A stretch of 64,000 nucleotides of DNA from contig SOJX01000087.1 of NCBI GenBank assembly GCA_004376375.1, forward strand, positions 207,238 to 271,237, read 5' to 3'. Position numbers and translations under genes: made by a program. The DNA comes from Planctomycetota bacterium (GTDB lineage Bacteria; Planctomycetota; E44-bin39). Under the pieces are notes generated by a model. The model made no database searches. It had not been told where the DNA came from and saw only the letters and a program-made list of their open reading frames with translations. Each line of letters opens with the position of its first letter. The first letter of the stretch is position 1. This document shows positions 25,224-33,558 of the stretch, in pieces.

Positions 25224-26273
25224 CTATCTGCCTTTCAGTCTTTTCTTTTTCTTCTCTTCCTTCTCCATCTCCTTTTTCTTTTTCTTGATATCTTCCTGCA
25301 TTTTTTTCGACTTTTCTCTCGAGTTCAGTCTGCTCTCGATGCGTTTCAGGTTTCTGCCGAACGACTTGATGTGCGAGCCCGGGTCGCTTGGCAGTTCCCG
25401 GTCGAATACGTCTTCCGGCACCTGCTCGTTGTCCTTGTAGAGCTTGATGGACGAGGTAATGCCGGTGTGGTTGAGAGAGCCGATCATCTCGCTCAGCCAC
25501 GCGGAGCAGTCTTTCCATCGCATCGCCTCGTAGCGTTTATTGAGGGCTTTGTGTGAGTCGTTGATGCGGCCCAGTTTCATGAGCCACACGTCGAAAAACT
25601 TTCTCCACTCGCTGGGCCTGAAGGTCCTTTTTTTCGCACTCCGTATTTCCTGTCCGTTGGTTTTCTTGCCGGTCGTTTTCTCGTAGAGTTCGGTATATTT
25701 CCTGTCGAACTCCTCGCGCATTTCCTTCAGTTTCTTTATCGAATTACGGTAGTGCTTGATAAGCATGTCCCGCTCTTTATCGACGTCTTCCTTGTCGCCG
25801 ATGAAGACGTGGCCCTGCGCCGAGAAATCATGGCATGCCTTGCCGAGGCCTTTCTTGAGTTTCTTCAATACTTTCCTGCTCTGGCGCGCGGGCTGGAAGG
25901 TGGCCCTGATCTCGTAATCGCCCGCGAAAAGGCTTTTCCCGCCGCCGACGGTAAGTTCGACCTTGGTGGTCGATTCGCCCAGCTTTTCTCTTTTGATCCT
26001 GAAGATGCCTCCTTCGATTGCTTCGCCCTCGTAGCGGATCTGTATCGTGAAGATCGTGCCCTGGGCAAGGCCGTGGCCCAGTATTTCGAGCTTGACCTTG
26101 GGCCTTTTATAGGATGGCGCGTGCCCCACCTTCGTATTGATCTCGATAAGGGGTTTCGCCGTTTGCGCGCCGTCGGCTTCGCCCACCGCCCGCCTCGGGG
26201 CGCCCGCGTCGGCGTATGACGCGAAGGCCAGAATCGCCGCCAGTGCGACGGAAATAAGTGCTTTATGCGGCAT
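25224..26273 (-). CDS. Secreted Lys-rich protein of unknown function
   Basis: A 349-residue protein with a clear signal peptide (ALISVALAAILAFASYADA). Residues 40-120 are beta-rich (KVKLEILGHGLAQGTIFTIQ, VELTVGGGKSLFAGDYEIRA), like an Ig-type domain. The remainder is helical and very basic, with a C-terminal tail of almost pure Lys/Glu (MQEDIKKKKKEMEKEEKK). I chose the ATG at 26273 because AAGGAGG lies eight bases upstream; the in-frame extension to 26303 lacks a site. No homologue family recognised. Confidence 0.6.
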   Translation of the reverse strand: MPHKALISVALAAILAFASYADAGAPRRAVGEADGAQTAKPLIEINTKVGHAPSYKRPKVKLEILGHGLAQGTIFTIQIRYEGEAIEGGIFRIKREKLGESTTKVELTVGGGKSLFAGDYEIRATFQPARQSRKVLKKLKKGLGKACHDFSAQGHVFIGDKEDVDKERDMLIKHYRNSIKKLKEMREEFDRKYTELYEKTTGKKTNGQEIRSAKKRTFRPSEWRKFFDVWLMKLGRINDSHKALNKRYEAMRWKDCSAWLSEMIGSLNHTGITSSIKLYKDNEQVPEDVFDRELPSDPGSHIKSFGRNLKRIESRLNSREKSKKMQEDIKKKKKEMEKEEKKKKRLKGR

Positions 26274-26356
26274 GGTTGCTGCCTCCTTAAACGCGTCGAG
26301 CAAACTCAGCGGCTAAATATATCTATTTTCTTATTCCCTGATTATATTTTATAAGT

Positions 26357-26390
26357 TTCATAATTCATAATTTATAATTCATAATTCTTA
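26357..26390. repeat. Period-7 tandem array, unit TTCATAA (one arm)
   Basis: Nearly five 7-base units: TTCATAA, TTCATAA, TTTATAA, TTCATAA, TTCTTA. The last unit supplies the TAA stop of the minus-strand PilX-LamG gene (26390-26388). No complementary arm was found nearby. Confidence 0.7.
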
Positions 26391-29300
26391 GTCAGTCATC
26401 CTTTCGGTCAGAAGGACTTCCTCTTTCGGGAGGTAGAAGGAGATTGTAATATCGTCAAAGACCGGCGAAACCATCGTTGCCGGACTGCCCTGGGGCGCGT
26501 ACGCCGTGAGGCTTACCTTGTAATCCACGTATTTCTTGGATATATCGACCCAGACTTCGCTGCTGAAGCCCTGCCCGTTTTCCCCGATCTGGTAATCTTG
26601 TCCGTCGACGGTAATGCCGACTGCAACGCCGCCGCCCTTAAGGTCTTTGAGCCCATCCTTAGGCGTCATGAAAACGCCGGGTTCGTCCCATGCGGGATAC
26701 GCGCTCCAGGAAACCGAGCCCAGCTTGAGCCGCTTCACTCCCACCGGGAACGGCAGGTAGATGCGGTTCACGTATTCGCCTATCGGCTGCATGTATTTCG
26801 ACGGGGGCTCCGGAATACTATTCACAGCGGTGCGGAACGTGCGGAAATCGGAAATCGTCCCGTTCGCGGACGTCTTTGCCCAGGTGCCGCCCCACTTGAA
26901 AAGGCCTTTATCGCCGATGGCCCGCCAGCGGTAGAACCCGCCCACCTGCAGGTTGTCGCGGGGCATGCGCTCGTTGAGGAGCAGCGGGAGGCCGCGCTGG
27001 CCCAGAGGCTTGCTGCAGGTTGGTTTTCCGACTTTTTTCCCGTCGATGAAGAGCTGGAGCAGCTTGTTGTCGTTCTGGTCGTTCCACGAGACGCATATGT
27101 GGTGCCACTCGTGTGCGCGCCAGCCTTCCACCCATCCAACGTCGCCGAGGTTCACCGTGAGGTCGACGCGTCCGTAGGTTGAGGTTGGGGTTATTCTTTC
27201 GAAGACTTGCTTCTCGTCCGGCACGTCGCGCCACGGCCCTTCGGGATCGTTTACGTCGTGGGGGGGTTCATCGTAGTTTTCCGGCCACCATTCCTCGTCG
27301 GCGTATTCCGATTGGCCGGGATAAAGGGCTTCCGGGTGGCGCCAGGTGGTGTAAGGCGGAAAATAGTTGTGCTCGACATTACGGTCTACAAGATCATCCG
27401 GGTCGATAGGAGTGGCCCGTCTGATGCGGTTGGTGTCGATGCACCAGTAGTCGTCCGGCGAGCCGAACGAGGCCTGGTAATTCAGGCGCACGATGCGGAT
27501 CGTGCCCTCCGTGTTCTTGAACATGTACATCTGGGTTCCGCGGTAACCGTGGCCGTCCGGGTCTCTCTGTTTTCCGGTGCATTCCAGCGCCGGAGCTTCG
27601 CCGTCGCGGTCGAGCGTCACTATGGTGGTGCCGCGGGAGCGGACGAACCGGTCCGCGTGGGTGACGGAGAAGTAGCCGCAGAAGATTTTCGCGTCCGCAT
27701 CGAATTCCGGCTTGTACCAGAATGATATCGAGCCCTGCGAGCGCGTAACGTTTACCGGGTCCGAGGACGTGCGGTTCGCGGACGGCTCCTTCGAGTCGGG
27801 CGAGCCGACCCGGTAAACGCAGACCTTGGGAATGTTCTGGCGGAGACTGGAGAAATTCACCCCGTCCTGGAAGAAGTCGTGGTCGCGGGTGTCGAGCACT
27901 CCCGATTTCGGGATGCTATCTTTCCCGGCTCCGTTCAGGCCGTCCGCAACATTATACGGCGAGTCCGGGCCGGAGAAGTACTCGTCGTCGAATTCCGGGA
28001 AAGCGGCGTCATCTTCCGCGTCGAAGTTTTTGTGGTACGGGACGTAAAACAACGGCTCCCCCGGCGCTCCGTCGGCCCGTTTGGTTCTGTGCTTTATCTC
28101 GAAGTAGCCCAGGTTCGAGTCGCCCTCGATTTGCGGGTCGGGAGGGGGATCCACTTCATTAAGATTGAGCGGCTCTGGTCGGTAGACGATCTGATCGATT
28201 TCATCCTCGTCGACCTCGGGGTGTAATTCCGCGAATTCCTTCTGTGATGTATGGCGGACCGCGTCGTATACCCTTATGACCGTCCTGAGCTTGCGCTCGG
28301 CGACGACGACCCTGCGGTTCGCGCTGACCTGCTTCGTGTCGGGCGCTTCGACGCGCCCCAGGCTTATGATCTCGAAAAAGCCCATGGAGGCGAAGCAGAA
28401 TTCCGTCGTGTGGGCCCTCGCCTTGATTTTGTCCGGCTTCCTCCACCACAGGCCGCCCTTATCGACCGGCAGGAAGGCGTATATGTTCGGGTTGAAACTG
28501 TTGGGGAGGGCGTTCGGGTTGAAGTTTGAAATCAGCATGCTGCGTACGGCCTCCTTGAAGTAGCGCTTGAAGGCCCGGTCGTTTACTAGCTCGTTTTTCA
28601 CGTCGTCCTCGGTCTTGCCCGCTATGTCGAGCTTGCCGTCCGGGGTGATATAGACTTCTATCTCGCTTACGCCGGGCAGGTCGTCGTTGGGGAGCCTGCT
28701 CGGGTCTTTGAAAAAGGACATAAGGTCGGACTGGCTTTTGAAAGGCTTGGACTTGCGCGCCTCATCGATCTTGCCCGCTATCTTCGCGGCGGGGTAGGCC
28801 GCGTCGTATTTGCCGGTGCCCGAGGGGTCTCCGAGGCGCGGGATGTAAACCCATATTGGTTCCGCAAGGAGTTTCAGCTCTTCGTTGGCGGGCGAGTGCT
28901 CCGAGTAAAGGTCGTCGTTCTCGTCCACGGGAGCGAGCTCTTTGCCGACATCGGTATAAATGTATTTGAACCTGCCCGCAATCGGGGCAAGCAGGCTGTA
29001 AAGTACTGACTTGGGTGCGGTGTTCACGTTTACCGGGTAGCGCGGCTGCGCGGTGTAGGTTACGATTTTATATGGGGAATCACCGTAGCTGCCGACTACG
29101 GTCTGCATGTCGAGCCACGAGTTCGCGGTTATGAAATCGCGGATTATGGCATAGGAATCCTTGTCGTCATTGAGCTCGTAGAGGTCGCGAAGCTGAGACT
29201 TCGAGGAAAAGCGCTGGTTCGGCAGCGTTTTACGATAGGCATCGATGGCTGCGCCGCCCTTTACGGTTACGGTTGTGGTCACCCCGCCCGGGCCCACTAC

Positions 29301-29858
29301 TTTCTTTTCATAGGAAAGGTTGATAACGGGGTTGTCCTTGCCCTCGAACTGCGGGAGCGCGAGCAGGGCGTAACCGAGCGCCTCGAATATCTTGGGCGCG
29401 TTTTCGATGTCGAGGTTCAGGTTGATCTGGCTTGCGGTATCGAGGACCTTTACGCGGTAGTTGTCGCCGCCCGGAGTGTAGGTGCTCTCCGACACGGTTC
29501 CCTTGTAGCTGCAATCCGGATTATCTTCAATTCTTGTTCCTGCCGCCAATTCGTTTTTGTCTTTGTTTTTATAAACCCATGGGTCCGTGAAGGGGCTGTA
29601 GCCCTCGGCCATGTCGGGGTGTTTCAGCTCGGCAAGGCTGCGGGCCACCGCGGCCTGGCACAGGAGGTCGGCGCGCAGACCGGCAATGTAGTTCCGCGAT
29701 GCCTCTTTCTCGATAAGCATCAGGGACGCGAACGCGACGCCGAGAATCGAGAGCAGCGTGAGGACGCCGATGGCCACGATAAGCATCGAACCCCGGTCGT
29801 CGCGACGGGGGTTCCATCCCTGGCGGGCAGCTTCTTTATCGAGCTTACGGTGCATCAT
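26388..29858 (-). CDS. Giant PilX-like pseudopilin with LamG-type domain
   Basis: A 1156-residue protein. Its N-terminus RRDDRGSMLIVAIGVLTLLS followed by ILGVAFASLMLIEKEA is a prepilin-like anchor of the PilX/GspK type, with the mature helix carrying the expected Glu. Residues 60-500 resemble GspK/PilX-type sequence with helix-hairpin-like segments (FKSQSDLMSFFKDPSRL, RFSSKSQLRDLYELNDDKDS). Residues 700-1000 form a LamG/concanavalin-like region (GSISFWYKPEF, HEWHHICVSWND, LFIDGKKVGKP). Probably a minor pilin or secretion-system tip component displaying a ligand-binding domain. It is far longer than ordinary PilX. ATG at 29858 or 29855. Confidence 0.75.
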   Translation of the reverse strand: MMHRKLDKEAARQGWNPRRDDRGSMLIVAIGVLTLLSILGVAFASLMLIEKEASRNYIAGLRADLLCQAAVARSLAELKHPDMAEGYSPFTDPWVYKNKDKNELAAGTRIEDNPDCSYKGTVSESTYTPGGDNYRVKVLDTASQINLNLDIENAPKIFEALGYALLALPQFEGKDNPVINLSYEKKVVGPGGVTTTVTVKGGAAIDAYRKTLPNQRFSSKSQLRDLYELNDDKDSYAIIRDFITANSWLDMQTVVGSYGDSPYKIVTYTAQPRYPVNVNTAPKSVLYSLLAPIAGRFKYIYTDVGKELAPVDENDDLYSEHSPANEELKLLAEPIWVYIPRLGDPSGTGKYDAAYPAAKIAGKIDEARKSKPFKSQSDLMSFFKDPSRLPNDDLPGVSEIEVYITPDGKLDIAGKTEDDVKNELVNDRAFKRYFKEAVRSMLISNFNPNALPNSFNPNIYAFLPVDKGGLWWRKPDKIKARAHTTEFCFASMGFFEIISLGRVEAPDTKQVSANRRVVVAERKLRTVIRVYDAVRHTSQKEFAELHPEVDEDEIDQIVYRPEPLNLNEVDPPPDPQIEGDSNLGYFEIKHRTKRADGAPGEPLFYVPYHKNFDAEDDAAFPEFDDEYFSGPDSPYNVADGLNGAGKDSIPKSGVLDTRDHDFFQDGVNFSSLRQNIPKVCVYRVGSPDSKEPSANRTSSDPVNVTRSQGSISFWYKPEFDADAKIFCGYFSVTHADRFVRSRGTTIVTLDRDGEAPALECTGKQRDPDGHGYRGTQMYMFKNTEGTIRIVRLNYQASFGSPDDYWCIDTNRIRRATPIDPDDLVDRNVEHNYFPPYTTWRHPEALYPGQSEYADEEWWPENYDEPPHDVNDPEGPWRDVPDEKQVFERITPTSTYGRVDLTVNLGDVGWVEGWRAHEWHHICVSWNDQNDNKLLQLFIDGKKVGKPTCSKPLGQRGLPLLLNERMPRDNLQVGGFYRWRAIGDKGLFKWGGTWAKTSANGTISDFRTFRTAVNSIPEPPSKYMQPIGEYVNRIYLPFPVGVKRLKLGSVSWSAYPAWDEPGVFMTPKDGLKDLKGGGVAVGITVDGQDYQIGENGQGFSSEVWVDISKKYVDYKVSLTAYAPQGSPATMVSPVFDDITISFYLPKEEVLLTERMTD

Positions 29859-30040
29859 AGGATCTACCTTTCACTTATGCCCCGCCGCGGCGGCGGAGGC
29901 GGAAAAAAGCAGGAATGTTTTCCGATCAACCGTGGAGTATTAATCGGGCAATTCAGGCCGGCAGTGACGTCCCGCGCGGCACAGTAATCAAGACGCGCAA
30001 GGGCCGGCCATGATGCGTATATTATCACTTTTTTAAAGCC

Positions 30041-30079
30041 AAAAATCAAGCGCCGAACCTTATAAAGGCCCGGCGCTTG
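30041..30079 (-). terminator. Intrinsic terminator after VWA gene 1
   Basis: CAAGCGCCG (30047-30055) pairs with CGGCGCTTG (30071-30079); on the minus strand it is followed by ATTTTTGG. It lies beyond the REP-like element downstream of the stop at 30137. Confidence 0.75.
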
Positions 30080-30091
30080 CGTAATTATAAT

Positions 30092-30119
30092 GTAGGGGAA
30101 CGGCGCGCCGTGCCCCTAC
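30092..30119. repeat. GTAG-headed palindrome (REP-like), copy with one mismatch
   Basis: 28 bases: GTAGGGGAACGGCG against CGCCGTGCCCCTAC; one base pair breaks the symmetry. Same length, head and end as the copies at 9578 and 10944 but a different core. Confidence 0.8.
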
Positions 30120-30136
30120 GTCTACGTATTTTGCGG

Positions 30137-31072
30137 TTATCCGCCGATCTGCGTGAACGTTCCGGGCCCGTTCATCGCGGCAATCTCCTGCATGAGCTGG
30201 CGGGCGCGGCCGTCCATGCTCGGGTTCCCGTAAGGAATATAGAACGTATGGATGGTAGTGTCATTCACGTTGCCCGATTTGATCTCGGTCTTGGTGCGGT
30301 TGAATACGTAGTCAACGTCGTAACCGAAGTCCGAGTAATAAATCGTGCGCCTGAACGTGTTCGGCCATCCGTCGGTCAGCAGGAAGAGGGTCTTGCAGTT
30401 GAACCTCAGTCCGCCGTCGCAGCAGCCGTCGGAGATGCAGGTGCATCCGTTCGGGGTGCCCCGGACGTCGATCCAGGCGAAGGCCGAAGCCTTGTTCTTG
30501 TCGGTCGCGGGAACGAGCTTGCCCTGCCAGGTCACAACGTCAGGCTCGGAGCCTGCCGGGTCGGTATGGCTTGCAGGTTCCGGCCCCGGCATCGGCGTGT
30601 AAACGTAGTGTCCGCCGACTGCCGTGCCCCAGCGGTGGGCGTAGTACGAGACGTTGAAAATCACGTTCGAGGAAAGGTTCATAATCGAGCGTTTCAGCTC
30701 AAGGTTCGTCGCCTGCATCTTTGTGGCGCCGTAGACGATGCTGCCCTCGAGGTCTTTCGCCGTTCCGCTGAAGGCGTAGGCCATCGAGCCGGTACGGTCA
30801 ACAACGTAGACGACTTCGTCGGTTTCGACCGGGGTGTCCCAGAACTCGATGGGAGGCTCGGGCTGCTCGTCGGGCGGCTCGTTGTCTTCGGGTTCGTCTC
30901 CTTCTTCCTCTTCTTCTTCTTCTTCAGGTGGAGGTGCCGGAATTTCAGGCAGCTCGTCAGGCAGGTCGACCCGTTCGCCGCTGTCGGGTCCTTCCCCGGC
31001 GGTTACGGGCGCGTTGAAGAAAAACAGCGCAAAAATTGCCAGAAAGATAATCGAGTAATATCTGAGCATCAT
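30137..31072 (-). CDS. Exported von Willebrand A-domain protein, paralogue 1
   Basis: A 311-residue protein with signal peptide (YYSIIFLAIFALFFFNAPVTA), a Pro/Glu-rich linker with a run of eight Glu (residues 50-75), and a VWA domain from residue 85. The MIDAS start is VVDRTGSM (DxTGS form), and LLTDGWPNTF holds the later metal aspartate. Cysteines cluster in GCTCISDGCCDGG. The end NGPGTFTQIGG is shared with both neighbours. It is the last and most derived copy in a tandem set of three. VWA domains bind proteins through a metal ion; an adhesion or surface role is likely. Confidence 0.85.
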   Translation of the reverse strand: MMLRYYSIIFLAIFALFFFNAPVTAGEGPDSGERVDLPDELPEIPAPPPEEEEEEEEGDEPEDNEPPDEQPEPPIEFWDTPVETDEVVYVVDRTGSMAYAFSGTAKDLEGSIVYGATKMQATNLELKRSIMNLSSNVIFNVSYYAHRWGTAVGGHYVYTPMPGPEPASHTDPAGSEPDVVTWQGKLVPATDKNKASAFAWIDVRGTPNGCTCISDGCCDGGLRFNCKTLFLLTDGWPNTFRRTIYYSDFGYDVDYVFNRTKTEIKSGNVNDTTIHTFYIPYGNPSMDGRARQLMQEIAAMNGPGTFTQIGG

Positions 31073-31138
31073 TCATACCTCCATATAATATGAGTGAGAT
31101 CTCTTCTAACGCACTATTATGACCGATTATAACCCCTT

Positions 31139-31152
31139 AATCTTGCAAAAAA
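31139..31152 (-). promoter_or_regulatory. Shared 14-mer upstream of VWA gene 1
   Basis: AATCTTGCAAAAAA on the plus strand, 66 bases before the ATG at 31072. The same 14 bases precede the other two VWA genes. On the minus strand a TATAAT box lies about 11 bases downstream of it in this copy only. Confidence 0.5.
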
Positions 31153-31294
31153 TGCCCACAGAATGCCCATAAATGTTATAACTATATGATATTCAATTAG
31201 TTATGTGTGTGAAAAACCGTGGAAATCTTTGCCGGAATTTCCTGTTTTCCACAATTTAAAGGACGTATTTAAAACAGTCCTGTTTCAGGCTATT

Positions 31295-31330
31295 GGGAAG
31301 CGCCGACGATATCCAAGGCCGGCGCTTCCC
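31295..31330. other. Strong hairpin after VWA gene 2
   Basis: GGGAAGCGCCG (31295-31305) pairs with CGGCGCTTCCC (31320-31330). On the minus strand no T-run follows, so it is not a textbook terminator, but its AAGCGCCG core matches the terminator of VWA gene 1, suggesting that flanks were duplicated with the genes. Confidence 0.55.
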
Positions 31331-31358
31331 GTTTTCCTTACGGGGCCATGAATGTCCG

Positions 31359-32279
31359 TTACCCTCCAATCTGGGTAAATGTCCCGGGGCCGTTCATGGC
31401 CGCAATCTCCTGCATTAACAGCCGGGCCTTGGCGTCTTTGCCGGGATTTCCGTAAGGGATGTAGAAAGTGTGTATCGTGGCGTTCTGCCTGTTGGCCGAC
31501 TTGATCTCGGTTTTCGTGCGGTTGAAAACGTAATCCACGTCGTAGCCGAAGTCGGAGTAGTAAATCGTCCGCCTGAACGTATTCGGCCAGCCATCGGTCA
31601 GCAGAACGACGGTTTTGGAATTATAGGCAAGACCGCCGTCGACGCAGCCGTCCGAGATGCACGTGCACCCGTTCGGAGTCCCTTTTGCATCGATCCAGGC
31701 GAATGCCGAAGCCTTGTTTTTCTCGGTAGCCTGCACGAGTTTCGATTGCCATGTGACGACGTCGGGCTCGGAGCCGGGCGGGTCGGTGTGCGACGCAGGC
31801 TCTGGTCCCGGCGTCGGGGTATAGACCGAATGCCCGCCCGTACCGGTGCCCCACCTGTGCGCGTAGTAGGAGATGTTGAATTTGACGTTTTCCGAAAGGT
31901 TCATTATCGCGCGCTTGAGTTCGAGGTTGACGGCTTCCATTTTCGTTGCGCCGAAGACCGAGTTGCCCTCGAGGTCGATTACCGTTCCGTTGTACCTGTA
32001 CTTCATCGAGCCCGTGCGGTCGAGGACGAAGATGATTTCGTCGGTCTCTATCGGGTTTTCCCATATTACAATTTCAATCGGGGGCAGCGGTTTTTCCGGC
32101 GGGGGGTCGATAACCGTTCCGTTGCCGCCCGGCGATTCTGTCGTTGCTTCTTCGGTCCTTTCAATCGGAAGGTCGACGCGCTCTTTACCGTCGGGCGCTT
32201 CCTGCGGTACAGCGGGGGCGCAGTAAAGGACCGCGATAAGAACTGGAAGGAGCAGGGGGAGAAATCTGTTTGCGTGCAT
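31359..32279 (-). CDS. Exported von Willebrand A-domain protein, paralogue 2
   Basis: A 306-residue protein with signal peptide (FLPLLLPVLIAVLYCAPAVP), a Pro/Gly-rich linker, then a VWA domain with FVLDRTGSM (MIDAS) and LLTDGWPNTF. It is very similar to paralogue 1 over the whole domain, including HRWGTGTGGHSVYTPTPGPE and the cysteine cluster GCTCISDGC. It ends NGPGTFTQIGG. The ATG at 32279 has AGGAGGT five bases upstream; an in-frame extension to 32372 has no such site. Likely exported to the cell surface or periplasm. Confidence 0.85.
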   Translation of the reverse strand: MHANRFLPLLLPVLIAVLYCAPAVPQEAPDGKERVDLPIERTEEATTESPGGNGTVIDPPPEKPLPPIEIVIWENPIETDEIIFVLDRTGSMKYRYNGTVIDLEGNSVFGATKMEAVNLELKRAIMNLSENVKFNISYYAHRWGTGTGGHSVYTPTPGPEPASHTDPPGSEPDVVTWQSKLVQATEKNKASAFAWIDAKGTPNGCTCISDGCVDGGLAYNSKTVVLLTDGWPNTFRRTIYYSDFGYDVDYVFNRTKTEIKSANRQNATIHTFYIPYGNPGKDAKARLLMQEIAAMNGPGTFTQIGG

Positions 32280-32336
32280 CGGGCACCTCCTAAAGTTAGA
32301 AGTGGCCCGGCACTTTTCAGACGTTGCCAGCGCGGA

Positions 32337-32350
32337 AATCTTGCAAAAAA
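32337..32350 (-). promoter_or_regulatory. Shared 14-mer upstream of VWA gene 2
   Basis: AATCTTGCAAAAAA on the plus strand, 57 bases before the ATG at 32279. Confidence 0.5.
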
Positions 32351-32386
32351 TTTTACTCCAACCGGGCAACACACGCCTGCGTCAAG

Positions 32387-32420
32387 AAAAAACACCGGGC
32401 TGCCTGCCGGAAGCCCGGTG
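32387..32420 (-). terminator. Intrinsic terminator after VWA gene 3
   Basis: CACCGGGCT (32393-32401) pairs with AGCCCGGTG (32412-32420); on the minus strand it is followed by TTTTTTC. It ends the transcript of the gene whose stop is at 32447. Confidence 0.85.
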
Positions 32421-32446
32421 GAAAAATGGAGACGGCGAACTGAACG

Positions 32447-33301
32447 TTACCTGCCGATTTCGGTAAACGTTCCCGGGCCGTTCTGCAGTGCAATTGTCTG
32501 CATCAACCGGCGGCACTGTTCATCGTAACGGCAGTCGCCGCTTGAGATGAAGAACGTGTGAATCCTGACGTTGTCGGTGTTCTTTTTCCTGATGATTTTT
32601 TTGGTCCAATAGCTGGTAGAAGTTTCGCCGCTTTCCATGTCCGGCGGGCGCCCGCTCCCATGGCCTCCTGTTACCTCGTCGCAGGCAGGCCCCGAAACGG
32701 CGATGGGCGCGCCGTCCGAAAGAAGAATAAGCGTATCCGGCTCGTATGCAAAACCGCCGCTGACGACCGGTTCCGCGATGTTTGTGCCGCCGCACGGGTG
32801 CCCGTTCATGTCTATCCAGGCGAACGCCGCGGCCTTGTTCTGCTCGCTTGCGGGTACGATCTCGGTCTTCCAGCTTATCCATGAGCTTTCGAAATATGTT
32901 ATGTTGAAACTGACGTTATCGGAAAGAGACATTATCGCACGTTTCAATTCGAGGTTGACCGCTTCGAGTTTCGTGACGTTGAAGACCTGGTTGCCCTCGA
33001 GGTCGGTTACGAAGCCGAGAAATGGTCTGCGCATGGAGCCCGAGCGGTCGGTTACGAAAACGACTTTTTCAGTCCTGATCGGCGTCTCGAAGAACTCTAT
33101 CGGCGGCTGGTTTCCTTCGGGGGTGAACTCCAAATCGACGGCTATGGATTCGTCCGGCGGCAGGATTTTCTGGTCCGGCGTCTCCGGCAGGTCGACGCGT
33201 ACGTTCGCGTCGGGTGATTCCATCGCCATTGCCGGAGCGGACAGGTAGTAGATCGTAAGAAAAGCGGCGAGAAGACACAGAATTACATACTTCTTCTTCA
33301 T
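32447..33301 (-). CDS. Exported von Willebrand A-domain protein, paralogue 3
   Basis: A 284-residue protein with signal peptide (CLLAAFLTIYYLSAPAMAME) and a VWA domain starting FVTDRSGSM, the canonical DxSGS MIDAS form. LLSDGAPIAV supplies the later aspartate. It lacks the HRWGT..PGPE insert found in the other two copies and has a different cysteine-containing loop (GHPCGGTNIAEPV, GPACDEV). It ends NGPGTFTEIGR. It is the most divergent member of the triplet. Its own terminator lies downstream and the shared 14-mer upstream. Confidence 0.85.
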   Translation of the reverse strand: MKKKYVILCLLAAFLTIYYLSAPAMAMESPDANVRVDLPETPDQKILPPDESIAVDLEFTPEGNQPPIEFFETPIRTEKVVFVTDRSGSMRRPFLGFVTDLEGNQVFNVTKLEAVNLELKRAIMSLSDNVSFNITYFESSWISWKTEIVPASEQNKAAAFAWIDMNGHPCGGTNIAEPVVSGGFAYEPDTLILLSDGAPIAVSGPACDEVTGGHGSGRPPDMESGETSTSYWTKKIIRKKNTDNVRIHTFFISSGDCRYDEQCRRLMQTIALQNGPGTFTEIGR

Positions 33302-33400
33302 AACTTACTCTCCAGATATTTCGGCGGTAAATTTTCGGCTGTTGATATTTCGGCAGGTGCAATTCCGGTTCTTCACTTACAAGGACGATACTCGGAGCCG

Positions 33401-33414
33401 AATCTTGCAAAAAA
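33401..33414 (-). promoter_or_regulatory. Shared 14-mer upstream of VWA gene 3
   Basis: AATCTTGCAAAAAA on the plus strand, 99 bases before the ATG at 33301. Confidence 0.5.
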
Positions 33415-33523
33415 AATTATCTGAATGGAGATTTGGTTTCTTTCAATCGTAACTCGAAGAACGCGCCGAGCAAACCGGTCTGGTTACGCTCGGCGGCTAA
33501 TTATATTTTAATTATATCTTCTT

Positions 33524-33551
33524 TTCATACTTCAGCCTTCATACTTCATAC
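33524..33551. repeat. Period-7 tandem array, unit TTCATAC (one arm)
   Basis: Four 7-base units: TTCATAC, TTCAGCC, TTCATAC, TTCATAC, ending 7 bases before the stop codon of ftsY. No complementary arm was found nearby. Confidence 0.65.
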
Positions 33552-33558
33552 TTTCTTT

